From positions 1-16,761 of the forward strand of contig NZ_JAVRMB020000072.1 in assembly GCF_031844845.1 (NCBI RefSeq): 16,761 bases of DNA. The letters run 5' to 3'. The notes under the pieces were generated by a model. That model was not told the origin of the DNA. It worked only from the letters and a program-made list of their open reading frames with translations, and did not search any database. Of the stretch, positions 7,456 to 15,552 are shown piece after piece. A program made the translations under genes and the position numbers. This DNA comes from Endozoicomonas sp031844845 (lineage in GTDB: Bacteria; Pseudomonadota; Gammaproteobacteria; Pseudomonadales; Endozoicomonadaceae). Every line of letters begins with the position of its first letter. The stretch's first letter is position 1.

Positions 7456-7483
7456 ATTTCCATGATTTAATCCGGCTTGCGCT

Positions 7484-9784
7484 ATGTATCAAAAATCGAT
7501 AGATAACAGCCCGGGTATTGATTTCAATACGCCGGCATTAAAAAAATATCGTTCCCTGCGTTTTTTAAAAGATCGTATGGCCCGCTGGGGAGTTGCTTCC
7601 GGTGGGCTTGGTGTGATTTTAGCGATCCTGCTGATTTTCTTTTACCTGCTTTATGAAGTATTGCCGCTTTTTAAAAGCGCTGAAATAACGCCGGTCTCCT
7701 CGTATTCGACCTCGATTGTCTCGGCTAACGAGAACAACACACCGTTGTTCCTGTCTGTAGAAGAGCAGGCCGAAATAGCCATGAAGGCAGACGCTTCAGG
7801 GAGCCTGCGTTTTTTTGCTACACAATCCGGGGAGTGGCTGAAGAATGAGTCATTACCGGTACCTGCAGGCAGTGAAGTCGTTCAGGTGGTTAACGATGCT
7901 GCCGACTCCGGTCTGATGGCGGCAGGTCTGACCAATGGTGAGATTATTGTTTTCAAGCAGGATTATAAAATCACCTGGCCTGATGACCGGCGGAAGATTA
8001 CGCCGGAGATCAGTTATCCTTATGACAATCAGCCTGTTGCATTTAGCAGTGTATCAGCCCCGGTCTCCCGGCTGGCGATCAGTGATGGTGAAGAAAAACT
8101 GCTGGTGGTTGCCAGTATCAATAACCAGCTGGTGATGAATGCTTTCAATAAGGAAGAGGATTTTCTTACGGAATCCGTCACCATTGAGCAGCAGTCGGTC
8201 AGGCTGCCGGTTATCAGCGAGCTTTCTGCTGATAGTGAGTTGAATGTTCGCAGGCTGCTTATTGATCCGGAGCAGTCCTGGCTCTATGTCCTCAGTGGTA
8301 ACAGCCAGCTGACGGTTATTGATATCCGTGATATTGATCGTCCATTTATTCATGAGACGGTTGACTTGACGACTCCCGGTACTGAGGTAACTGACCTGCA
8401 GTTTCTTTTGGGTGGTGTTTCCCTGCTGGTGGGTGACTCGAAAGGAACCATTGCCCAATGGTTTATGGTTCGTGAGAACGACAACCTGAATCTGAAGAAT
8501 ATCCGCTCCTTCAGTATTGGGAATGACCCTGTTGATACGATTGTTCCGGAGCATCGTCGCAAGGGGTTCCTGGCCTCAGATGTTAATGGTCAGGTTGGAC
8601 TGTTTTACACCACAGCCAATCGTTCCCTGCTGGTGGAGCCTCTTTCTGATGGCCGGATTGATCAGATGGCGATAGCCCCCAGGGGAAATTATCTGATTCT
8701 GGAAAGCGGGGGAGAAACCCGTTTTCTCAATATTGCTAATGAGCATCCGGAGATTTCCTGGTCTGCCCTTTGGGGAAAGGTCTGGTATGAGTCTTACAGC
8801 CAGCCCGATTATGTATGGCAGTCCTCAGCCTCCAATAATGATTTTGAGCCCAAGCTGAGTTTAATGCCGCTCTCCTTTGGCACGCTCAAAGCGGCTTTTT
8901 ATGCCATGCTGCTGGCTGCGCCTCTGGCTATTTGTGCGGCCATTTATACCGCTTACTTTATGGCACCGGCCATGCGCAGGAAGGTAAAGCCCGTTATTGA
9001 ATTGATGGAAGCGCTGCCAACCGTCATTCTGGGTTTCCTCGCCGGTCTCTGGCTGGCTCCCCTGATTGAGAATCAGCTGGCGGGTATTTTTGCGCTGCTG
9101 CTGTTTATCCCTGTGGGCATTCTGCTTTTTGCGTTTGGCTGGGATAGTCTGCCTTCCCGTATTCGTCATCGGGTTCCTGATGGCCTGCAGGCCGGGTTGC
9201 TGGTACCTGTGGTACTGGTCAGTGGTGCCCTTGCCATGTTACTCGGTTCCAGTCTGGAGCTTTGGTTTTTTGGTGGCGATATGAGCGCCTGGCTGACGTC
9301 GGAGCTGGGTATTCCTTATGACCAGCGTAATGCGCTGGTGGTGGGGCTGGCCATGGGCTTTGCCGTGATCCCAACCATTTTTTCCATTGCCGAAGACGCT
9401 ATTTTCAGTGTGCCGAGGCATCTGACCTATGGGTCTCTGGCTTTGGGAGCAACCCCATGGCAGACCCTTACCCGGGTAGTACTGCTGACGGCCAGCCCGG
9501 GTATTTTCTCGGCACTGATGATTGGTATGGGACGGGCTGTGGGTGAAACCATGATTGTCCTGATGGCGACGGGGAATACGCCCATTATGGATGCCAATAT
9601 TTTCGAAGGGATGCGGACACTGGCAGCCAATATTGCTGTTGAAATGCCTGAGACAGAGGTGGGTAGCAGTCATTATCGGGTCCTCTTTCTGGCGGCGCTG
9701 GTGTTGTTCCTGTTTACCTTTGTGGTGAACACGGCAGCGGAGATTGTTCGCCATCGGCTCCGTAAGAAATACAGCTCCTTGTAA
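7484..9784 (+). CDS. pstC: Phosphate ABC transporter permease PstC, large form
   Basis: A 766-aa inner-membrane permease that with PstA forms the phosphate channel. The N-terminus has IDFNTPALKKYRSLRFLKDRMARW, then a membrane segment at about 36-60. Residues about 65-450 are a large periplasmic domain with repeated beta-rich, WD40-like stretches (for example VTDLQFLLGGVSLLVGDSKGTIAQW). The permease core occupies about 455-766 (LSFGTLKAAFYAMLLAAPLAICAAIY), with the EAA loop TYGSLALGATPWQTLTRVVL (about 647-667) contacting PstB and GRAVGETM (about 683-690) conserved in PstC. E. coli PstC is only about 320 aa; the large form is known from Pseudomonas and other gammaproteobacteria. The ribosome binding site is poor. 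It is the first gene of the pstCAB-phoU operon, directly behind a PHO box. The beta-propeller assignment is my inference. Confidence 0.92.
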   Translation: MYQKSIDNSPGIDFNTPALKKYRSLRFLKDRMARWGVASGGLGVILAILLIFFYLLYEVLPLFKSAEITPVSSYSTSIVSANENNTPLFLSVEEQAEIAMKADASGSLRFFATQSGEWLKNESLPVPAGSEVVQVVNDAADSGLMAAGLTNGEIIVFKQDYKITWPDDRRKITPEISYPYDNQPVAFSSVSAPVSRLAISDGEEKLLVVASINNQLVMNAFNKEEDFLTESVTIEQQSVRLPVISELSADSELNVRRLLIDPEQSWLYVLSGNSQLTVIDIRDIDRPFIHETVDLTTPGTEVTDLQFLLGGVSLLVGDSKGTIAQWFMVRENDNLNLKNIRSFSIGNDPVDTIVPEHRRKGFLASDVNGQVGLFYTTANRSLLVEPLSDGRIDQMAIAPRGNYLILESGGETRFLNIANEHPEISWSALWGKVWYESYSQPDYVWQSSASNNDFEPKLSLMPLSFGTLKAAFYAMLLAAPLAICAAIYTAYFMAPAMRRKVKPVIELMEALPTVILGFLAGLWLAPLIENQLAGIFALLLFIPVGILLFAFGWDSLPSRIRHRVPDGLQAGLLVPVVLVSGALAMLLGSSLELWFFGGDMSAWLTSELGIPYDQRNALVVGLAMGFAVIPTIFSIAEDAIFSVPRHLTYGSLALGATPWQTLTRVVLLTASPGIFSALMIGMGRAVGETMIVLMATGNTPIMDANIFEGMRTLAANIAVEMPETEVGSSHYRVLFLAALVLFLFTFVVNTAAEIVRHRLRKKYSSL

Positions 9785-9799
9785 GGGAAAGAAATTACC

Positions 9800-11488
9800 A
9801 TGAATAAAACCCTTCAAGATTCCAGAAAGCGCTCTGTTGGAGCATGGATTAAAAGTGGTTCTCCCTGGGTCTGGCTTAATGCCGGTGCTGTGGCCATCAG
9901 CCTGATTATGGTTATTGGGTTGTTGGGGCTGATTGCTGTTCGTGGGCTGGGTCATTTCTGGCCCGGGCAGGTAATGGTGGCGGAGTATCAGCCACCGGGG
10001 CAGACCATCAGAACCATTGCCGGTGAAATTACCGACAGTGAGGAAGTGCCGGCAACCCGTCTTGCAGCAGCAGGCCTTGAGATCTCCGGTGATCGTGAAT
10101 GGTATACCCGTGACCTGATAAAGCAGGGCAACCGGGATCTCAGTGGCGTTGATTTTGTCTGGATCGTGGATGAGTGGTTGAGCAATCGCCGTTATCCCAA
10201 AGAGCTCATAGTGCTTGAGCGCCGTGAGTGGGGCAACTTCTATGGATTCCTTGAGTCCGTTCAGGAAGACGGAGCCACTATTGCCAGTGGTGAATCGGTC
10301 TACAGGGTGTTTAACAAGCGTCTGGCCCGGGCTCTGGACATTTATGACGCCATCTACCAGATAGAGAAATACGATATTGGCTCGGTTAATGCCGCAATGG
10401 AACAGCTACGGCTGGCTGAACGTCGGCTGGAAATGAGTGGCAACATTGATCCGGTTGGTCAGACAGAGATTCAGGCTGAGCGAAAGTTGCTGAACCTGGC
10501 GTATCAGAAGCTGGAATCGCAGCTGGGTGATCTTTACCGTGCTTTTCATCGGGACAGTTTTGTTGCCAGAACCATTGATGGGAAAATGCTGGAACAGCCT
10601 ATCAGTAAGGTCGTCCGTGTTTATCAGCCTAATACCCTGTCATTGGCAGAGAAGGTTGGATTTTACGTTGACAAGGTGGGTGAGTTTATCCTGGATGATC
10701 CTCGTGAGGCCAACACGGAAGGGGGTGTTTTTCCGGCGATTTTTGGCACGGTGATGATGGTTATTCTGATGTCCATTATGGTGACTCCTTTTGGTGTGAT
10801 TGCTGCTGTTTATCTCCGGGAATACGCCAGTCAGGGCTGGGTGACACGGGCTATCCGGATAGCGGTGAATAATCTGGCCGGTGTCCCGTCGATTGTTTAT
10901 GGCGTCTTCGGTCTTGGCTTTTTCATCTATTTTGCCGGTGCTCAAATCGACCAGTTATTTTTCCCTGAAGCGTTGCCATCCCCCACATTCGGTACACCCG
11001 GCCTGCTCTGGGCTTCTATTACTCTGGCGCTGTTAACATTGCCGGTGGTTATTGTGGCGACGGAGGAAGGCTTGTCTCGAGTTCCCCGTTCAGTACGGGA
11101 GGGCAGTCTGGCGCTTGGCGCAACCAAAGCAGAAACGCTGTGGCGGGTGGTGTTACCTATGGCCAGCCCGGCAATGATGACCGGTTTGATTCTGGCGGTT
11201 GCACGAGCGGCGGGTGAAGTTGCTCCCCTGATGCTGGTGGGTGTCGTTAAACTGGCGCCCAGCTTGCCGCTGGATGGCAACTACCCATACCTGCACCTTG
11301 ACCAGAAGTTTATGCATTTGGGCTTTCATATTTTTGATGTGGGTTTCCAAAGCCCCAATGTCGAAGCAGCAAGGCCCCTGGTTTATGCCACAGCGTTGCT
11401 GCTGGTGATTGTTATTGCTGTGCTGAATCTCTCTGCCGTTGCCATTCGCAATCGTTTACGAGAAAAATACAAGAGCCTTGAGGATTGA
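9800..11488 (+). CDS. pstA: Phosphate ABC transporter permease PstA, large form
   Basis: A 562-aa inner-membrane permease, partner of PstC. A membrane segment at about 28-50 is followed by a periplasmic domain of about 250 residues (about 52-305). That domain includes a helical, probably coiled-coil stretch (AAMEQLRLAERRLEMSG and a second helix ERKLLNLAYQKLESQLGDLYRA). The permease core starts at about 307 (GVFPAIFGTVMMVILMSIMVTPFGVIAAVYL) with further segments to the C-terminus. The EAA loop is SVREGSLALGATKAETLWRVVLP (about 432-454), followed by ARAAGEVAPLMLVG, which is typical of PstA. E. coli PstA is about 296 aa, so roughly 260 residues are extra. The start has a GGGAAAG ribosome binding site and lies 15 nt after pstC. 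The stop lies 5 nt before the pstB start. Confidence 0.92.
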   Translation: MNKTLQDSRKRSVGAWIKSGSPWVWLNAGAVAISLIMVIGLLGLIAVRGLGHFWPGQVMVAEYQPPGQTIRTIAGEITDSEEVPATRLAAAGLEISGDREWYTRDLIKQGNRDLSGVDFVWIVDEWLSNRRYPKELIVLERREWGNFYGFLESVQEDGATIASGESVYRVFNKRLARALDIYDAIYQIEKYDIGSVNAAMEQLRLAERRLEMSGNIDPVGQTEIQAERKLLNLAYQKLESQLGDLYRAFHRDSFVARTIDGKMLEQPISKVVRVYQPNTLSLAEKVGFYVDKVGEFILDDPREANTEGGVFPAIFGTVMMVILMSIMVTPFGVIAAVYLREYASQGWVTRAIRIAVNNLAGVPSIVYGVFGLGFFIYFAGAQIDQLFFPEALPSPTFGTPGLLWASITLALLTLPVVIVATEEGLSRVPRSVREGSLALGATKAETLWRVVLPMASPAMMTGLILAVARAAGEVAPLMLVGVVKLAPSLPLDGNYPYLHLDQKFMHLGFHIFDVGFQSPNVEAARPLVYATALLLVIVIAVLNLSAVAIRNRLREKYKSLED

Positions 11489-11493
11489 GTGCC

Positions 11494-12372
11494 ATGTTTG
11501 AAGAGACGCTGAGTGAGGCACTGACAGTTAAAACCCCCATTTCCAGAGCATTCAATCCTGAGTCTCTGGGACGTAACCGCGCCGTATTGAATCTGGAGCA
11601 GGAACAGACCAGCATGGAAATGTCTGGCCTGAACCTTTTCTATGATGACAAGCAGGCGCTGTTTGATATTTCCATGAAGATTCCCCAGAAGCGTGTCACC
11701 GCTTTTATAGGGCCGTCTGGATGTGGTAAATCCACACTGCTGCGCAGCATGAACCGGATGAATGACCTGGTGGATGGCTGTCGGGTGAATGGCAAAATTC
11801 TGCTGGATGACCCTTCTGGTAACAAGCTCAATATTTACGAAAAATCAGTCAATGTGGCTGATCTTCGCCGCCGGGTAGGGATGGTGTTTCAGAAACCGAA
11901 TCCATTCCCCAAAAGTATTTATGAGAATGTTGCTTACGGCCTGCGAATACAGGGCATCAATAAAAAGCGGATTCTGGATGAGGTTGTAGAGTGGGCCCTG
12001 AGAGCTGCTGCACTGTGGAATGAAGTAAAAGACCGGCTGCATGAAAGTGCCCTGGGTTTGTCGGGTGGTCAGCAACAGCGTCTGGTGATTGCCCGAACCA
12101 TTGCGGTAGAGCCGGAAGTATTGCTGCTGGACGAACCGGCATCGGCACTTGACCCCATTTCAACCTTGAAGATCGAAGAGCTGATCAATGAGTTGAAGTC
12201 CAGGTTCACTATTGTCATTGTCACCCATAATATGCAGCAGGCTGCCCGGGTTTCCGATTACACCGCATTTATGTATATGGGGCAGATGGTTGAATACGGC
12301 GATACCGATACGTTGTTCACCAATCCCCGCAAGAAACAGACTGAAGATTATATTACCGGACGTTACGGCTGA
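11494..12372 (+). CDS. pstB: Phosphate ABC transporter ATPase PstB
   Basis: A 292-aa cytoplasmic ATPase that powers phosphate import through PstCA. Motifs: Walker A GPSGCGKST (73-81), Q-loop VFQKPNPFP (131-139), ABC signature LSGGQQQRL (189-197), Walker B LLLDEP (210-215) with D-loop SALDP, and the H-loop VTHN (His245). The ending VEYGDTDTLFTNPRKKQTEDYITGRYG is characteristic of PstB. A ~35-residue N-terminal extension precedes the ABC domain. The frame is open from a TTG at 11485, but the ATG at 11494 has GAGG about 10 nt upstream and avoids overlapping pstA. Confidence 0.95.
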   Translation: MFEETLSEALTVKTPISRAFNPESLGRNRAVLNLEQEQTSMEMSGLNLFYDDKQALFDISMKIPQKRVTAFIGPSGCGKSTLLRSMNRMNDLVDGCRVNGKILLDDPSGNKLNIYEKSVNVADLRRRVGMVFQKPNPFPKSIYENVAYGLRIQGINKKRILDEVVEWALRAAALWNEVKDRLHESALGLSGGQQQRLVIARTIAVEPEVLLLDEPASALDPISTLKIEELINELKSRFTIVIVTHNMQQAARVSDYTAFMYMGQMVEYGDTDTLFTNPRKKQTEDYITGRYG

Positions 12373-12381
12373 GGATGATCC

Positions 12382-13116
12382 ATGCCAAACCAAAGCGATT
12401 TGCTGACCCATCATATTTCCCAGCAATTCAATAATGAACTGGAAGAGCTGCGGAATAATTTGCTGGCCATGGGCGGAATGGTTGAGAAGCAGGTCAGTGA
12501 TGCTATTGAGGCACTGATCAACGCTGACAGTGATCTGGCCATGGTTGTCTGTGAAAAAGACCACGATGTGAATTTTATGGAAATCTCCATTGATCAGGAG
12601 TGCTCAAGAATTCTGGCTCGCCGACAGCCTGCAGCCAGTGATTTGAGGCTGGTTCTGGCTTGCACCAAAGTGGCCACTGACCTTGAGCGTATTGGTGATG
12701 AAGCGGCTAAAATTGCCCGGTTCGCCATTAAATTGTCAGAGCAGGGTGAGGCTCCCAAGGGGTATATAGAAACCCGTCATATTGGCAGTCATGTCAGTCA
12801 GATGACCCGGGATGCCCTTGATGCCTTTGCCCGATTTGATGCTGAGAAAGCGCTGGCGGTCGCCAAGGAAGATAAAGCGGTGGATCGGGAGTACGAAAGT
12901 GCGACCCGTGAGCTGGTGACTTACATGATGGAGGATCCCCGCTCAATCACCCGGGTTTTGAATATTATGTGGGTGCTGCGTTCATTGGAACGTATTGGCG
13001 ATCATGCCAGAAATATTGCGGAATATGTTATTTACCTTGTTAAGGGTACCGATGTCCGCCATATTGGTTTGAAGAGGATGCAGGAAGAAGTATTTGATAC
13101 TCCTGTAAAAGATTGA
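12382..13116 (+). CDS. phoU: Phosphate signalling regulator PhoU
   Basis: A 244-aa all-helical cytoplasmic protein made of two PhoU repeats. Each repeat carries the metal-binding type motif: DLERIGDEAAKIARF (about 98-112) and SLERIGDHARNIAEYV (about 201-216). PhoU links the transport state of PstSCAB to the PhoR sensor kinase and represses the Pho regulon when phosphate is plentiful. The start has a GAGG ribosome binding site 8 nt upstream and lies 9 nt after pstB, so the gene is part of the pst operon. It is the last gene before an AT-rich spacer. phoB and phoR are not in the window. Confidence 0.95.
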   Translation: MPNQSDLLTHHISQQFNNELEELRNNLLAMGGMVEKQVSDAIEALINADSDLAMVVCEKDHDVNFMEISIDQECSRILARRQPAASDLRLVLACTKVATDLERIGDEAAKIARFAIKLSEQGEAPKGYIETRHIGSHVSQMTRDALDAFARFDAEKALAVAKEDKAVDREYESATRELVTYMMEDPRSITRVLNIMWVLRSLERIGDHARNIAEYVIYLVKGTDVRHIGLKRMQEEVFDTPVKD

Positions 13117-13150
13117 TTCCTATTTAAAGGGGTAAATATTGTATTTTTAA

Positions 13151-13181
13151 TTCTGGTGGGGGAGTTATTTTCCCACCAGAA
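13151..13181 (+). terminator. Hairpin after phoU, possible operon terminator
   Basis: A perfect 10-bp inverted repeat, TTCTGGTGGG (13151-13160) and CCCACCAGAA (13172-13181), with an 11-nt loop, begins 34 nt after the phoU stop. There is no uninterrupted T-run behind it (AGTTAAATTCTGTTTTC follows), so it may be a weak terminator or a 3' stabilising structure. Confidence 0.5.
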
Positions 13182-13251
13182 AGTTAAATTCTGTTTTCTG
13201 ATTAAATATCTAATTTGTTTTTATTCGATTCGATCTTCGATAGTCAATCAA

Positions 13252-13280
13252 TTAATCATAAATCTGCGCTACTCTATAAA
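13252..13280 (+). promoter_or_regulatory. Possible promoter of the type I secretion genes
   Basis: In the AT-rich 246-nt spacer, TTAATC (13252-13257) and TATAAA (13275-13280) are 17 nt apart. No PHO box with 11-bp period was found here, so these genes are probably not direct PhoB targets from this promoter. Confidence 0.35.
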
Positions 13281-13362
13281 TTAATACCCTTCATGCAACC
13301 AGGCTGTTTGTTGCTGAAACGATCTCGTATAAAAACACGGATGAAATAATCAGCAGGTAGCT

Positions 13363-15531
13363 ATGAATTACTCCAGTACTATGGATGAGAACTGGGATGT
13401 TCCCAATGAACAACCCGAAAGCGGAGATGCTCTGCTTGAATGCCTTGCCCTGTTAACAAGACACTATGGCAACCCATACTCCCGGGAATCACTGAAAGCC
13501 GGAATGCCCCTTGAGAATGGCCGATTTACCACGGAAGTCTTTATCAGGGCTTCGGAAAAAGCGGGGTTGGTCTGTAAAGTTCACAAAAGAAAATTGTCCG
13601 ATATATCTTCTCTGGTGGTTCCGGTTGTTTTATTACTAAATCAAAAACGAGCCTGCATTCTGATTGAAATGGATCATGACGAAGGTATCGCTCAAATCAT
13701 TATGCCGGAAACCAGCGAGGGCGTTAAAAAAATCACGCTTGAGCAGCTTGAAGAGTACTTTAGCGGTTATGTTATTTATATTCGTGAAAAACACCGGTAT
13801 GACCAGCGAACACCGGAGAAATTAAATCTTAAATCCCGTCACTGGTTCTGGGGGACGATTCTCGGCTCCTGGAGAATCTACCGTGATGTATTGCTGGCTT
13901 CCCTGTTGATTAATATTTTTGTGGTAGCCAGTCCGCTGTTTGTAATGAATGTTTATGATCGTGTCGTGCCAAACCAGGCTTTTGATACACTTTGGGTGTT
14001 AGCCATTGGTGCGTTTATTGTTTTCAGCTTTGATTTTGTCATGAAAACGGTGCGCAGTTATTTCATTGACCTGGCGGGCAAAAAATCCGACATTTTATTG
14101 TCATCCCGAATAATGGAACAGGTGCTTGGGTTGAGTATGAAGGCCAGGCCAGCATCGGTTGGCTCCTTTGCCAAGAACCTTCAGGATTTTGAGAGTATTC
14201 GGGAATTTATTACCTCATCAACCGTGACGGCCCTGGTTGATTTACCGTTCACGATGATCATTCTTTTTGTTATTTTCACCCTGGGCGGCCCTCTGGCCAT
14301 TGTTCCTCTGGCAGCGATGGTGATTATTGGTCTTTACAGTTTTGCGATTCAGGGGCCTTTACGCAGCTCTGTTGAAAAGACCCTCAGATCCAGCGCGCAA
14401 AAGAATGCCACTCTGATTGAGAGTTTGTCCGGGATGGAAGCGATCAAGATAACCCAGGCTGAAAGTGACATTCAGTATAAATGGGAAAAATCGGTCAGCC
14501 ATATTGCTACCTGGGGTATTAAAACCAAGCTGTTGACCACTTCCGCCACCAACTTCAGTGCTTACACGCAACAGATCGCCAATATTGGCATGATCATTAT
14601 GGGCGTTTACCTGATTACTGACGGTGACTTGAGCATGGGCGGGCTGATTGCTTCAGTGATGCTCTCTGGCCGATGCCTTGCACCGATGGCTCAGATTGCC
14701 GGACTGTCTACCCGTTACAACCAGTCAAAAGCGGCGTTGGATGGTCTGAATCAGATTATGGACATGCCGGTTGAGCGTCATGAAGACCGGGATTATGTCA
14801 ATCGTCCGGATTTGCAGGGTAACATTGAGTTTGATGGCGTTAACTTTGCCTACCCCGATCAGGAAATTCAGGCGCTTCGTAATGTTTCTCTCAAAATAAA
14901 AGCGGGTGAAAAAGTCGGCATTATTGGCCGTATTGGCTCCGGCAAAACCACCATTGAAAAGCTGATTCTTGGCTTATATGAGCCCGATGAAGGTGCCGTG
15001 CGCGTTGACGGGATTGATCTTCGCCAGATCAACCCAACCGATTTACGGTCAAGCATTGGTTGTGTCAGTCAGGATATAAACCTCTTTTACGGTTCGATTA
15101 AAGACAACATCACACTGGGTGCCAACCACGTTGAAGACAGCCAGTTATTGGAGGCTGCCGAGATTGCCGGTGTCACCGAGTTTGCTAATAAGCACCCCAA
15201 TGGTCTGGATATGATCGTGGGTGAGCGTGGGCAGAACCTTTCCGGCGGTCAGCGGCAGAGCATTGCTCTGGCACGAGCGTTACTGATGAATCCCCCCATT
15301 CTTCTTATGGATGAGCCATCCAGCTCCATGGATAACACCACGGAGTTACGGTTGAAGAAGCAGCTAAAAGAACGGTGTCAGGACAAAACACTGGTGCTGG
15401 TTACCCATAAGGCTTCCATGCTGGATCTGGTGGATCGGTTGATTGTGCTCGACAGTGGCCGCGTGGTGGCTGATGGGCCGAAGGATCAGGTGCATGCGGC
15501 GTTGAAGCAGGGCAAGTTAAAAATTGACTAA
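13363..15531 (+). CDS. Type I secretion ABC exporter (LapB/LssB type) with degenerate C39 domain
   Basis: A 722-aa inner-membrane ABC exporter of a type I secretion system. Residues about 20-145 form a C39-peptidase-like domain: DALLECLALLTRHYG (22-36) aligns with the DCGxACL-type peptidase motif, but the catalytic Cys position is Ala23, so it should bind substrate rather than cleave it. The membrane domain (about 165-455) contains SPLFVMNVYDRVVPNQAFDTLW, typical of the LssB/LapB family, and five to six hydrophobic segments. The ATPase domain has Walker A GRIGSGKTT (522-530), signature LSGGQ (626-630), Walker B ILLMDEP (646-652) and His682. Homologues export large repeat-rich adhesins or RTX proteins. 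The start has a modest AGCAGG-type ribosome binding site; an in-frame ATG at codon 7 is an alternative. The HlyD-like partner follows after 21 nt. Confidence 0.92.
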   Translation: MNYSSTMDENWDVPNEQPESGDALLECLALLTRHYGNPYSRESLKAGMPLENGRFTTEVFIRASEKAGLVCKVHKRKLSDISSLVVPVVLLLNQKRACILIEMDHDEGIAQIIMPETSEGVKKITLEQLEEYFSGYVIYIREKHRYDQRTPEKLNLKSRHWFWGTILGSWRIYRDVLLASLLINIFVVASPLFVMNVYDRVVPNQAFDTLWVLAIGAFIVFSFDFVMKTVRSYFIDLAGKKSDILLSSRIMEQVLGLSMKARPASVGSFAKNLQDFESIREFITSSTVTALVDLPFTMIILFVIFTLGGPLAIVPLAAMVIIGLYSFAIQGPLRSSVEKTLRSSAQKNATLIESLSGMEAIKITQAESDIQYKWEKSVSHIATWGIKTKLLTTSATNFSAYTQQIANIGMIIMGVYLITDGDLSMGGLIASVMLSGRCLAPMAQIAGLSTRYNQSKAALDGLNQIMDMPVERHEDRDYVNRPDLQGNIEFDGVNFAYPDQEIQALRNVSLKIKAGEKVGIIGRIGSGKTTIEKLILGLYEPDEGAVRVDGIDLRQINPTDLRSSIGCVSQDINLFYGSIKDNITLGANHVEDSQLLEAAEIAGVTEFANKHPNGLDMIVGERGQNLSGGQRQSIALARALLMNPPILLMDEPSSSMDNTTELRLKKQLKERCQDKTLVLVTHKASMLDLVDRLIVLDSGRVVADGPKDQVHAALKQGKLKID

Positions 15532-15552
15532 ATTATTAAACAGGTTGTGAAT

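Noticed and set aside
8054..8554. Long antisense open frames inside pstC, and similar ones in pstA (10640-10945, 10942-11280).
   Set aside because: They mirror the codon pattern of well-supported genes on the other strand and lack any motif or start signal.
13241..13259. AGTCAA and AATCAT repeats before the secretion genes that resemble a PHO box.
   Set aside because: The repeats are offset by 12 bp rather than 11 and each matches CTGTCAT at only 4 of 7 positions.
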